This document shows, piece after piece, positions 32,068 to 40,115 of a DNA stretch of 64,000 bases. Origin of the DNA: Flavobacterium sp. UBA7680 (lineage in GTDB: Bacteria; Bacteroidota; Bacteroidia; Flavobacteriales; Flavobacteriaceae). The translations under genes and the position numbers were made by a program. The stretch's first letter is position 1, and every line of letters begins with the position of its first letter. Under the pieces are notes generated by a model, which saw only the letters and a list, made by a program, of their open reading frames with translations, made no database searches and was not told where the DNA came from. The stretch is taken from NCBI RefSeq assembly GCF_002482975.1, contig NZ_DLHA01000029.1, forward strand, positions 147,948 through 211,947, read 5' to 3'.

Positions 32068-33573
32068 CTACTGTAATCCTTCTTTCAAAGCGGTTAAGGC
32101 CTGAGTATCGAAAACGGAATTATCACTTCTATTAAAAATTCCAAAACCATTATTTCCGATGCTTCCTTCGTCCCAATAAAAAGGTAATAATCCATTTGCT
32201 TTTGCTGTTTTTACCACCGTTTTTAAATAATACGCTCTCGAAGCTAAATGTAAAGTTAAGGCATCTCCAGTTAAAGACGTTCTGCGTATGGCTCCAAATT
32301 CTCCTAATAAAACCGGAATTCCTTTATCGACAAACTGGGTTTTCATTAATTTAAAGTTTTTCTCCAAATCAGCTTCTTCCCCATAAGTTGCATTTCGTTC
32401 CGTATCGGTTGTGGAATGATAATTTGCTCCCCAATAATAGAACATTTTTCCCCAGCTTTCATCTTTGGTTAAACCGCCAAAATTCCACGGAGCATAATAA
32501 TGAACCTCAACCATCATTCTGCTTGTCGCAGAATCTGTTGGCAAAGTAGTCATTAATTTGTTTGTTTTGTCAATATCAGTTGTTGGTCCCTGAACCACTA
32601 AAGTACGATAGGCATTTTTTCCTCCGGTTGAGCGAACTGCGTTTATAAAAGTTTGATGATAGGAAGTTAAAACTGCCATTTGTGCGGCATCTTCAACCGC
32701 TGGTTCATTGGCACTCGCAAAAAGCAAATGTTCGTCAAATCCGCGTAAATGTGTTGCGATTTGTTCCCAAAAAGCTTTTTGTTTCGCATTGTTTTCTACT
32801 TTTTTAGCTTCGGTAATATTATTTTCCAGCCAGCCGCCGTCCCAGTGAATATTTACTAAAACATACATATCATTATCCACACAATATTGAACTACTTCTT
32901 TTACTCTGTCCAGCCATTCGGTTTTGATTTTTGCTGTTGCAGCATTTTCCAAATTCTGGTTCCACGAACACGGAATTCTTATCGCATTAAATCCGTTTGC
33001 TTTTACAGCATCTATCAACGCTTTTGTCACTTTTGGATTTCCCCAAGCGGTTTCTCCTCCGGTTGCTTCCAATGTATTTCCGATATTCCAGCCCAATTTT
33101 ATTTTTGTCGCTAATTGTACAGCTGTACTTGACATTCCGGATTGATCTGCCGTAATTGGGTTTGTATTGTAACTTGGATATAAACTCGTAACAACCGCCG
33201 CGCCTGCCTGAGTAACTGCGATTTGTACCGATGAAGTTTCACCTGAATTAATTGTAATCGTTCCCATTCTTGCTTCTGTACTTGTATTTTCTGAAGCTGT
33301 TATTTTAACAGTAATAGTTCCAGATGTTCCTCCTGCCTGACTTAACTGAATCCAGCTTGAATTTGGATTACTAATGGTCCACGCCGTAACATTTGTATTT
33401 ATTTTTACGCTGGCTTCGCTTCCTTTGCTTACAAAATCAATTTTATTGGTATCGATTGTAAGTGTTTTTGCCGTTGCTTTTTCTTCTTCTTTATCTGAAC
33501 TGCATGCCCAAAGACTTAAAAATGAAAAGCATAAAAAGGCACTTAAGAAATAAGTTTTAATTGTATTTTTCAT
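32068..33573 (-). CDS. BACON-GH5 endo-glucanase, probably endo-xyloglucanase (GH5_4-like)
   Basis: The 501-residue lipoprotein has a signal peptide with Cys24 (FLSLWAC). A BACON domain follows at about 36-124 (ISNPNSSWIQLSQAGGTSG), then a GH5 domain with LGWNIGNTLEA, NGFNAIRIPCSW, SANEPAVED (acid/base Glu290) and LLGEFGA (nucleophile Glu425). This BACON-GH5 order is that of the vanguard xyloglucanase BoGH5A of Bacteroides ovatus. It probably sits on the outer face of the outer membrane and makes the first cuts. It ends 1 base after the GH3 stop, suggesting one transcript. Confidence 0.92.
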   Translation of the reverse strand: MKNTIKTYFLSAFLCFSFLSLWACSSDKEEEKATAKTLTIDTNKIDFVSKGSEASVKINTNVTAWTISNPNSSWIQLSQAGGTSGTITVKITASENTSTEARMGTITINSGETSSVQIAVTQAGAAVVTSLYPSYNTNPITADQSGMSSTAVQLATKIKLGWNIGNTLEATGGETAWGNPKVTKALIDAVKANGFNAIRIPCSWNQNLENAATAKIKTEWLDRVKEVVQYCVDNDMYVLVNIHWDGGWLENNITEAKKVENNAKQKAFWEQIATHLRGFDEHLLFASANEPAVEDAAQMAVLTSYHQTFINAVRSTGGKNAYRTLVVQGPTTDIDKTNKLMTTLPTDSATSRMMVEVHYYAPWNFGGLTKDESWGKMFYYWGANYHSTTDTERNATYGEEADLEKNFKLMKTQFVDKGIPVLLGEFGAIRRTSLTGDALTLHLASRAYYLKTVVKTAKANGLLPFYWDEGSIGNNGFGIFNRSDNSVFDTQALTALKEGLQ

Positions 33574-33574
33574 C

Positions 33575-35809
33575 TTATTTGATTATTACAGCGATTTCTT
33601 TTTTAATATCTCTTGAAGAATTCCCCACTTTTAAAGTGTATTTTCCTGGTTCAACTGTCCATTTTTTGGCAGCAACATCATAATAAGCTAATTCTTTTAC
33701 CGGAACTTTAATTGTAACGGTTTCAGATCCTCCAGCTTTTACCAATACTTTTGCAAATCCTTTTAATTCCTGAGCTGCTCGAGTAACTTTAGAATCTGAT
33801 TTTGCAACATATAATTGAACTACTTCTTTTCCATCCACTTTTCCTGTGTTTTTTACTTCAACAGAAACTGAAATTGTTTCATTTTGCGCATAATCTGTTT
33901 TATCTGATTTCGCATTTTCAAAAGCAAAAGTGGTGTATGATAATCCATAACCAAAAGGATATAAAGGCGCAATGTTTTTAGTATCAAACCAACGGTATCC
34001 TATTAAAATTCCTTCGGCATAATTTACTGTTTTTCCTCCAGGGAAACTGTTTGTGGCGTGCGCAGGAGAATCCACAATTGCTTTAGGCATTGTCCAAGGT
34101 AATTTTCCCGACGGATTTACTTTTCCTAATAATACATCGGCTAAAGCATTTCCTCCTTCAGAACCATTAAACCAAGACCAGACTACAGCTTGCGATTTTT
34201 TACTGATATTTTCAATTTCAAAAGGCGCTCCGGCAACAAAAACTACAATTGTTTTTGGGTTTACAGCCAATACTTTTTGAATTAATTCTTCTTGTCCGAA
34301 TGGTAAATGCAAATCTCTACGATCGGAAGCTTCTGTTTCGTAATCACGGTTTGAACCTGCAAAAATGATGGCAACATCAGATTTTTTAGCGGCTTCAACT
34401 GCTTCCTGAACTTTTGCCGGATCTAACTGATCAATTGTTACCGGACCATTTGAGGTTATGTTTCCTAAATTTCCTTTATTTTTTTCGTCGTAACGCTCTA
34501 AATATCCTTCAGCATAATTGATTTTTATTGAAGATGGAAGTCTGTTTTTTAAACCTTCAAGCGGCGTAATTTCTCTTTTTGTTTTTACTCCCGCACCAAA
34601 TCCGCCAAGAGCGTTTTTCTTTGTGGCGTTGTTTCCAATTACGGCGATAGATTTAACTCCGTCTAATTTTAATGGCAATGCGTTGTTATCATTTTTCAAT
34701 AAAACTACCGCTTCTGCAGCAATTTTATAAGCGTCTTGGTAATGTGCTTCGGTTGCGATACTTCCTTTTGCACGTTCGCCCCCGCCCATTGCTTTAACCT
34801 GAAATAAAACTCGTAAAATACGTTTTACATGAAGATCAATTTCTTTCTCTGAAACTTCTCCGGATTTAACCGCAGCAATTAATTTATCGGCTAAGAAAAA
34901 TTCATTGAACGGTTTTGGTGTTCCCATTTCAATATCTAAACCATTTTTTAATGATTTTGCTGTAGAATGCACCGCAGCCCAGTCTGAAACCACAATTCCT
35001 TTAAATCCCCATTCGTCACGAAGGATTTTATTTAGCATATAATCGTTTTCACATAAATATTCTCCTCTAAATTTATTGTAAGCGCCCATTATGCTGTATG
35101 CTTTTGCTTCTTTTACCGAAGCTTCAAACGCCGGCAGATAAATTTCGCGAAGTGTACGTTCGTCAATTTGCACATCAACATAATCACGATTGGTTTCCTG
35201 ATTGTTTGCTGCGAAATGTTTCACGCAAGCCATTACGTCTTTTTCCTGTAAACCAACGATCAAAGGCACTGCGATTTTTTTATTCAAAAACGGATCTTCA
35301 GACATGTATTCGTAAGTTCTTCCTCCAAGGGGCGTTCTTACCATATTAATTGCCGGAGAAAGTAACATGTCTTTGTCTCTTGCACGTAATTCTTCTCCTA
35401 AACTAGTTCCGAAAGTATGCGCCATTTCTGCATTCCACGTTGCAGCCAAAGCGCCGCCTGCCGGATAATAAGTTGCAAAATCGTTTGTCCATCCTGCCGG
35501 AGCCCAATTGTCACGTGAAATTTCTTCACGAACACCAAGCGGTCCGTCGGCCATTTTTAATTCCGGAATTCCTAAACGTTTTACGCCCGCATTGGCAAAC
35601 ATACTGTTACCGTGCAGCATTCCAATTTTTTCCTCAAGTGTCATTTGAGAAATTAATTTATCTATTTCGGCATCATGTTCTGTACCGATTTCTTTTCCTA
35701 TATATTCTTTTTGAGCTGATTCAGCATCTGAATTTTGTACTTCATTTTTGCACGAAACAAACAGCATCACTGCCAATGCTGCTGAGAAGTATATAAATTT
35801 GTTTTTCAT
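33575..35809 (-). CDS. GH3 family beta-glucosidase
   Basis: The 744-residue lipoprotein (MLFVSC, Cys20) has a GH3 N-domain with KHFAANNQETNRDYVD and GIVVSDWAAVHST (nucleophile Asp276 in SDW). A second alpha/beta domain follows, then a C-terminal fibronectin-III-like domain (FENAKSDKT..VVQLYVAKSDS). GH3 enzymes of xyloglucan loci cut non-reducing beta-1,4-glucose once xylose is removed. A beta-xylosidase cannot be excluded. It directly precedes the GH5 gene in transcription order. Confidence 0.93.
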   Translation of the reverse strand: MKNKFIYFSAALAVMLFVSCKNEVQNSDAESAQKEYIGKEIGTEHDAEIDKLISQMTLEEKIGMLHGNSMFANAGVKRLGIPELKMADGPLGVREEISRDNWAPAGWTNDFATYYPAGGALAATWNAEMAHTFGTSLGEELRARDKDMLLSPAINMVRTPLGGRTYEYMSEDPFLNKKIAVPLIVGLQEKDVMACVKHFAANNQETNRDYVDVQIDERTLREIYLPAFEASVKEAKAYSIMGAYNKFRGEYLCENDYMLNKILRDEWGFKGIVVSDWAAVHSTAKSLKNGLDIEMGTPKPFNEFFLADKLIAAVKSGEVSEKEIDLHVKRILRVLFQVKAMGGGERAKGSIATEAHYQDAYKIAAEAVVLLKNDNNALPLKLDGVKSIAVIGNNATKKNALGGFGAGVKTKREITPLEGLKNRLPSSIKINYAEGYLERYDEKNKGNLGNITSNGPVTIDQLDPAKVQEAVEAAKKSDVAIIFAGSNRDYETEASDRRDLHLPFGQEELIQKVLAVNPKTIVVFVAGAPFEIENISKKSQAVVWSWFNGSEGGNALADVLLGKVNPSGKLPWTMPKAIVDSPAHATNSFPGGKTVNYAEGILIGYRWFDTKNIAPLYPFGYGLSYTTFAFENAKSDKTDYAQNETISVSVEVKNTGKVDGKEVVQLYVAKSDSKVTRAAQELKGFAKVLVKAGGSETVTIKVPVKELAYYDVAAKKWTVEPGKYTLKVGNSSRDIKKEIAVIIK

Positions 35810-35847
35810 TGATTGTGGTTTTTTAGTTTTTAGATTTTATAGTTAGT

Positions 35848-37428
35848 TTACTGTTTTACAAATCTAAACATATAAACATCATTTTCATTAATTGAAATAT
35901 CTCTATTAAAGGTTCCTTTTGAATCTATTTTTATTTTTTCTGTGGAAATTAAACAGTCGTTATTTTTTTCTTTCAGCAATTTTACCTGTTCTTTACTTAA
36001 CTGTTTTGGACTTTTCATTGCCAGATAATCGGCATAAACATCGTGTGTTTTATAACCGACTTTGTAAATTTCTAAATCATATTTTCCTTTTGCTAAATGG
36101 TCTAATTCGATTTTTACAATACCTTTTGATTTCGACAGTAAATCCTGAAGATAATAGGTTTGATTTAAAACTTTATCGCCCGGATGTGTATTGGTAAAAT
36201 CCCAGAACAAAAGCTGTACATCGCCTTTTTCATTTTTGGTTATCCATGAATTTTTATCTGAATTTTGAAGTTCTGTTTCTCCTAATTTATTCATTAAATA
36301 ATAAGAGAAATAAGCTGGTTTTTTAATTCCCTGCGTATTCAGTAATCCGAAGCCGCCGTGGAAAGGTGTAAATCTTGGTCCTGCTTCTTCAAAAATATCG
36401 GTGAAAACCCAATACGACATGGAGTTTGCCGCATTGCCAACTTGTTTTATTTTCTGCAGAATATACGCTGCGGAATGGTAACTGTCGTGAATTGGATCTG
36501 CCGGAGTATAAGAAGTGCTCCATTCTGTATAATGTAATTCTAGATTTGGTTTTGCCGAAGTTGCTATTTGTTTTCTTGAATTTAAAATATCACCGCTTAC
36601 GCTGAATTCATCCTGACTCAAAATTGTTCCCGATGTTCCGAATTCGTCCAGATATCCGTGTTTTACGCCGTAAGTATGTGTTGAAATAAAATCGATTGGA
36701 ACATTATTCTTCGCACAAAAATCAATTGTTTCTGGAACCCACGCTGCGCCTGCAGTTGCCGGGCCACCGACTTTGTACTCTTTATTTACATTTTTTACTG
36801 CACGCGCTGCATATTCATATAACTTGAAATAATCGGCTTGTGTTCCTGTCCAGAAACCTGGTGATAAATTAGGTTCGTTCCAAACTTCAAAATACCATGT
36901 TTTTACTTCGTCTGCTCCGTAACGTTCTGTAAAATGCTGCGTTAAATTTTGAATTAAATCTTCCCATTTTTTATAATCTTTAGGAGGCGTTACGTTTCCT
37001 TTCCACCAAAAAATAGTTTCTTTTCCGCTTGCCAATGCATTCGGCATAAAACCTAATTCTACGAATGGTTTCATTTTTAAGCTTACAATATAATCGAACA
37101 AAACATCGACATATTGATAATTGTATTCTGGATTTCCTTTTTCATCTTCACGATAAACCGCCATATCATCGGTCAATAAACCGTGCATTCGGATATATTT
37201 AAAATCGCATTCTTTTTTAACCAAAGCTAATTGTTCCTGCCAATCGGCACGCAGACCTTCGTTTGCTCTTCCTGCGCCAATGCATTCTTTAAACATCGTG
37301 TTTAGTTTTCCTGCGTCTTTGTTGTAGTCGATTTTTATGATTCGGTTTTCAGCATTACTGTTTTGTCCAAACAAATTAATATTGATTAGATTAACGAAAA
37401 TCAGGAATGTTATAAAAATTCTTTTCAT
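35848..37428 (-). CDS. GH39 family glycosidase (beta-xylosidase-like)
   Basis: The 526-residue secreted enzyme has a signal peptide ending near LFGQ and a (beta/alpha)8 barrel. The GH39 acid/base block is EVWNEPNLSPGFW (Glu185) and the nucleophile block is LELHYTEWSTSY (Glu302). Known activities are beta-xylosidase and alpha-L-iduronidase, with some arabinosyl-linkage enzymes. GH39 is not a standard member of xyloglucan loci, so it may cleave an extra pentose branch. It lies between GH97 and GH3 on the same strand. Confidence 0.87.
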   Translation of the reverse strand: MKRIFITFLIFVNLININLFGQNSNAENRIIKIDYNKDAGKLNTMFKECIGAGRANEGLRADWQEQLALVKKECDFKYIRMHGLLTDDMAVYREDEKGNPEYNYQYVDVLFDYIVSLKMKPFVELGFMPNALASGKETIFWWKGNVTPPKDYKKWEDLIQNLTQHFTERYGADEVKTWYFEVWNEPNLSPGFWTGTQADYFKLYEYAARAVKNVNKEYKVGGPATAGAAWVPETIDFCAKNNVPIDFISTHTYGVKHGYLDEFGTSGTILSQDEFSVSGDILNSRKQIATSAKPNLELHYTEWSTSYTPADPIHDSYHSAAYILQKIKQVGNAANSMSYWVFTDIFEEAGPRFTPFHGGFGLLNTQGIKKPAYFSYYLMNKLGETELQNSDKNSWITKNEKGDVQLLFWDFTNTHPGDKVLNQTYYLQDLLSKSKGIVKIELDHLAKGKYDLEIYKVGYKTHDVYADYLAMKSPKQLSKEQVKLLKEKNNDCLISTEKIKIDSKGTFNRDISINENDVYMFRFVKQ

Positions 37429-37450
37429 ATCTGTTCGGAATTACGTTGTG

Positions 37451-37476
37451 TTAGACGCACTGTTGTGCGTCTCTAC
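37451..37476. repeat. GACGCACTGCTGTGCGTC palindrome, single copy
   Basis: TTAGACGCACTGTTGTGCGT is followed by CTCTAC. It is the same family as the cluster at 54.9-55.3 kb. Confidence 0.7.
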
Positions 37477-37507
37477 GAATTGCGTTGCGCATAATCGCTA
37501 TGTGAGT

Positions 37508-37544
37508 AAACCCGACAGGTTTTTAAAACCTGTCGGGTTTTAAT
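37508..37544 (-). terminator. Terminator-like ACCCGACAGG palindrome
   Basis: AAACCCGACAGG..CCTGTCGGGTTT stem in the 124-base gap between the GH97 and GH39 genes. It may be a partial terminator or processing hairpin within the locus. Confidence 0.55.
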
Positions 37545-37552
37545 ATGCGTAA

Positions 37553-39565
37553 TTATAATTTCTTAAATCTAATTGCTGTTCCTCCTGCTCCGCCTAATTT
37601 TAATTTTAGCGAATCTGAAGCTTTTACGGTTTTCTTCGAAATCGCTACTGCTTCGGGATTGTGTTTTTGATCTGTTCCTTCTGCATCGGCATAAATTTGT
37701 GCTTCGTATGTCGCGTTTTTATCTAAGAAGGAAAGTGAGATTTCTAGCTCTCTTGGGTTTTCATTCGTGATACTTCCTAAAAACCAATCGGCGCTGTTTC
37801 TATCTTTACGGGCAGTTGTGATGTATTGACCAATTTCTCCGTTTAAAACTTTAGTATCTTCCCAATCTGTTGGAACATCTTTTAAGAATTGTAAAGCTGG
37901 TTTTCCTTCGTAGTTTTCAGGAAGATCGGCAAGCATTTGAATTGGAGAATAAGTGGTAACATAAATCGCCAATTGCTGCCCCACTGTTCCCTGAATTCTT
38001 TTTCCCGGATAACCTTGTTTTACCTCAACATCAAAAATTCCAGGTGTAAAATCCATTGGCCCAGAAAGTAATCTTGTAAATGGAATAATGCTTAAATGAT
38101 TCGGCGGATTTCCTTCACTCCACGCATTATATTCTTGTCCGCGCGCGGCTTCTCTCGAAACCATGTTTGGGAAAGTTCTGCGTTCTCCGGTATCTTTTAT
38201 CGATTCGTGGTATAAAACCGCTAAATCATATTGTGCTGCTTTTTCTAAAATATATCTGAAATAATTTACTCCAAACTGCCCAAAGTGCATTTGTTTCATA
38301 TTTAATTTAGAACCTACGTGTCCAATTTTTACGGTATGAATTCCGAGTTTTTTGTATAAAGCAAAACCTTCGTCAACTTGTTTTAAGTAATTAATCAGGT
38401 TTGAACCTGTTTCGTGATAACCAATTAATTCGATGTTCTTTTTCTTTCCGTATTCCACCACTTTTTCTAAATCGAAATTGTCGGCATTTTGGGTGAAACT
38501 AAACATGTGCATACGGTTTTCATACCAGCCCGGCGTCCAGCCTTTGTTCCAGCCTTCAATCAATAAATGATGAAAACCTTCTTTTGCCGTAAAATCAATA
38601 TATTCTTCGGCGTGTTTTGTGGTTGCGCCTTGTTTGTCGCTTTCCCAAAAAGTATATTTCCCAATGTGCATTCCCCACCAAATTCCTAAATATTTATAAG
38701 GTTTGAAATAAGTGTTTGTGTTTTTTAATTTGTTTGGTTCATTCAGATTTAAAATTAAATAAGACATAATTAAATCTGCAGGTTTTTCACCAATTTGAAT
38801 CGTTCTCCAAGAAGAAGTGAAGGTATCTTTTACACGAACTTTTACACCGTCTGCCCAAGGAACCAAATCTGTTTTTAATTGTGTGCCTTCATTATTTACC
38901 AAAGTTGTACTGGCGTAATCAATTAGATTTGCTTCATGAAAACTTAATGCTAATCCGCTTTTGCTTTCTATTGTAAGCGGAGTTAAAACGGTATCTAGTT
39001 TACTAACGGGCGCAGCTTCAAATAAATATTCATCTCTGTTTTCTCTGTTTGCCGGAATCCACCATGCTTTTCCATCTTCTTTTAAATTAAAAGTCGTTTT
39101 TTCATCCATAATGAAAATACTGTCTTTTACATTTTGTTTTGGATATACATATCGAAAGGCAACTCCGTCATCAAAAGCTCTAAACTGAATTTCCAGTTTA
39201 CGTTTGTTTCCTGTTTTTTGCTGTAACTCTACCGAAAGCTGATTGTAATGATTTCGGATGTTTTTCTTTTCTCCCCAAACTTGTTCCCAGGTTTCGTCAA
39301 AAGTGGAGTTTTTTACATTTTTGATTTCGAAGTTGGTACTGAAATCTTCATTTCCTTTCAATAAAAACCCTAAATCCGATGGCGTAATGACTTCCGTTTT
39401 TCCGTGTGAAACGGCATATTTTGGAGCATTTTTTATCAGTTCGAATTTGATTTTATTTTGTCCGTTTGGCGAAGCGAGTTCGTAAGCATTTTTTACTTTT
39501 TGGCTGTATCCAATCGAAACTGAAAGTAATAAAGCGGGAAGAATGAGGTGTTTTTTCATGGTCAT
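37553..39565 (-). CDS. GH97 family glycosidase, inverting (SusB-like) catalytic set
   Basis: The 670-residue secreted enzyme has signal peptide ALLLSVSIGYSQ and GH97 N-domain (SPNGQNKIKFEL). In the barrel IGYHETGS (Glu385), LYHESI (Glu454) and REAARGQEY (Glu472, Glu478) match the glutamates of inverting SusB-type alpha-glucosidases. The VKIGHVG block lacks the Asp nucleophile of retaining alpha-galactosidases of the same family. A GH97 is not typical in xyloglucan loci, so its side-chain or storage substrate is open. The second ATG (39559) is an equal start candidate. Confidence 0.9.
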   Translation of the reverse strand: MTMKKHLILPALLLSVSIGYSQKVKNAYELASPNGQNKIKFELIKNAPKYAVSHGKTEVITPSDLGFLLKGNEDFSTNFEIKNVKNSTFDETWEQVWGEKKNIRNHYNQLSVELQQKTGNKRKLEIQFRAFDDGVAFRYVYPKQNVKDSIFIMDEKTTFNLKEDGKAWWIPANRENRDEYLFEAAPVSKLDTVLTPLTIESKSGLALSFHEANLIDYASTTLVNNEGTQLKTDLVPWADGVKVRVKDTFTSSWRTIQIGEKPADLIMSYLILNLNEPNKLKNTNTYFKPYKYLGIWWGMHIGKYTFWESDKQGATTKHAEEYIDFTAKEGFHHLLIEGWNKGWTPGWYENRMHMFSFTQNADNFDLEKVVEYGKKKNIELIGYHETGSNLINYLKQVDEGFALYKKLGIHTVKIGHVGSKLNMKQMHFGQFGVNYFRYILEKAAQYDLAVLYHESIKDTGERRTFPNMVSREAARGQEYNAWSEGNPPNHLSIIPFTRLLSGPMDFTPGIFDVEVKQGYPGKRIQGTVGQQLAIYVTTYSPIQMLADLPENYEGKPALQFLKDVPTDWEDTKVLNGEIGQYITTARKDRNSADWFLGSITNENPRELEISLSFLDKNATYEAQIYADAEGTDQKHNPEAVAISKKTVKASDSLKLKLGGAGGTAIRFKKL

Positions 39566-39760
39566 TTTCTTAATTCATTTTTTAATAAATCGGGCGTTGC
39601 AAAGCTTTCGCCCGATTTAGAAACTCAACAAAAACTTATTTTTAATGCTGTATGTGATTTTTAAACACATAGAGACATAGATTTACTAAACTTATAAAAG
39701 GCATTTCATTTGTTTAAACAAACATAGCTGAATTTGATGTTCACATTTTTTACATTTTCT

Positions 39761-39914
39761 TATCTCGTAGAGATTTTATATCGGTAGAAAAAGAGAAATC
39801 CGTTTCCAGTGTCCCGTTAGGGACTATATGTTTTCTAAATTTGTTTAGTCCCTAACGGGACAAAATATAATGCGTAATATTTTTTTTCTACCGATATAAA
39901 ATCCCTACGGGATA
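39761..39914. repeat. Nested inverted repeat (CTACCGATATAAAATCC family)
   Basis: Outer arms 39761-39790 (ATTTTATATCGGTAGAAA) and 39885-39914, and inner arms 39811-39826 (GTCCCGTTAGGGAC) and 39844-39861. It forms the core of a 550-base gene-free region, 39566-40115. Confidence 0.8.
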
Positions 39915-40028
39915 AACACGATCTACATAATTGCATTTATTTCTATGTGTGAAGAAACTAGTTTCTTTTTATTTTCTTTTATTCACAAACAAAAATCTAT
40001 GTTCCTATGTGTTTAAATATTTTATTTT

Positions 40029-40110
40029 TTTGCCACGACCCGAACGATAGCGAATAGGCGAAGCAATTACACCAATTATCACAAATTTAATTCGTGCAAT
40101 TCGTGGCAAA
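40029..40110. repeat. AATTCGTGGCA repeat
   Basis: A GCCACGACCCGAACGATAGC stretch and TTAATTCGTGCAATTCGTGG mirror the repeat at 8262-8374. Otherwise 39920-40115 is AT-rich with no gene. Confidence 0.5.
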
Positions 40111-40115
40111 CTTTT

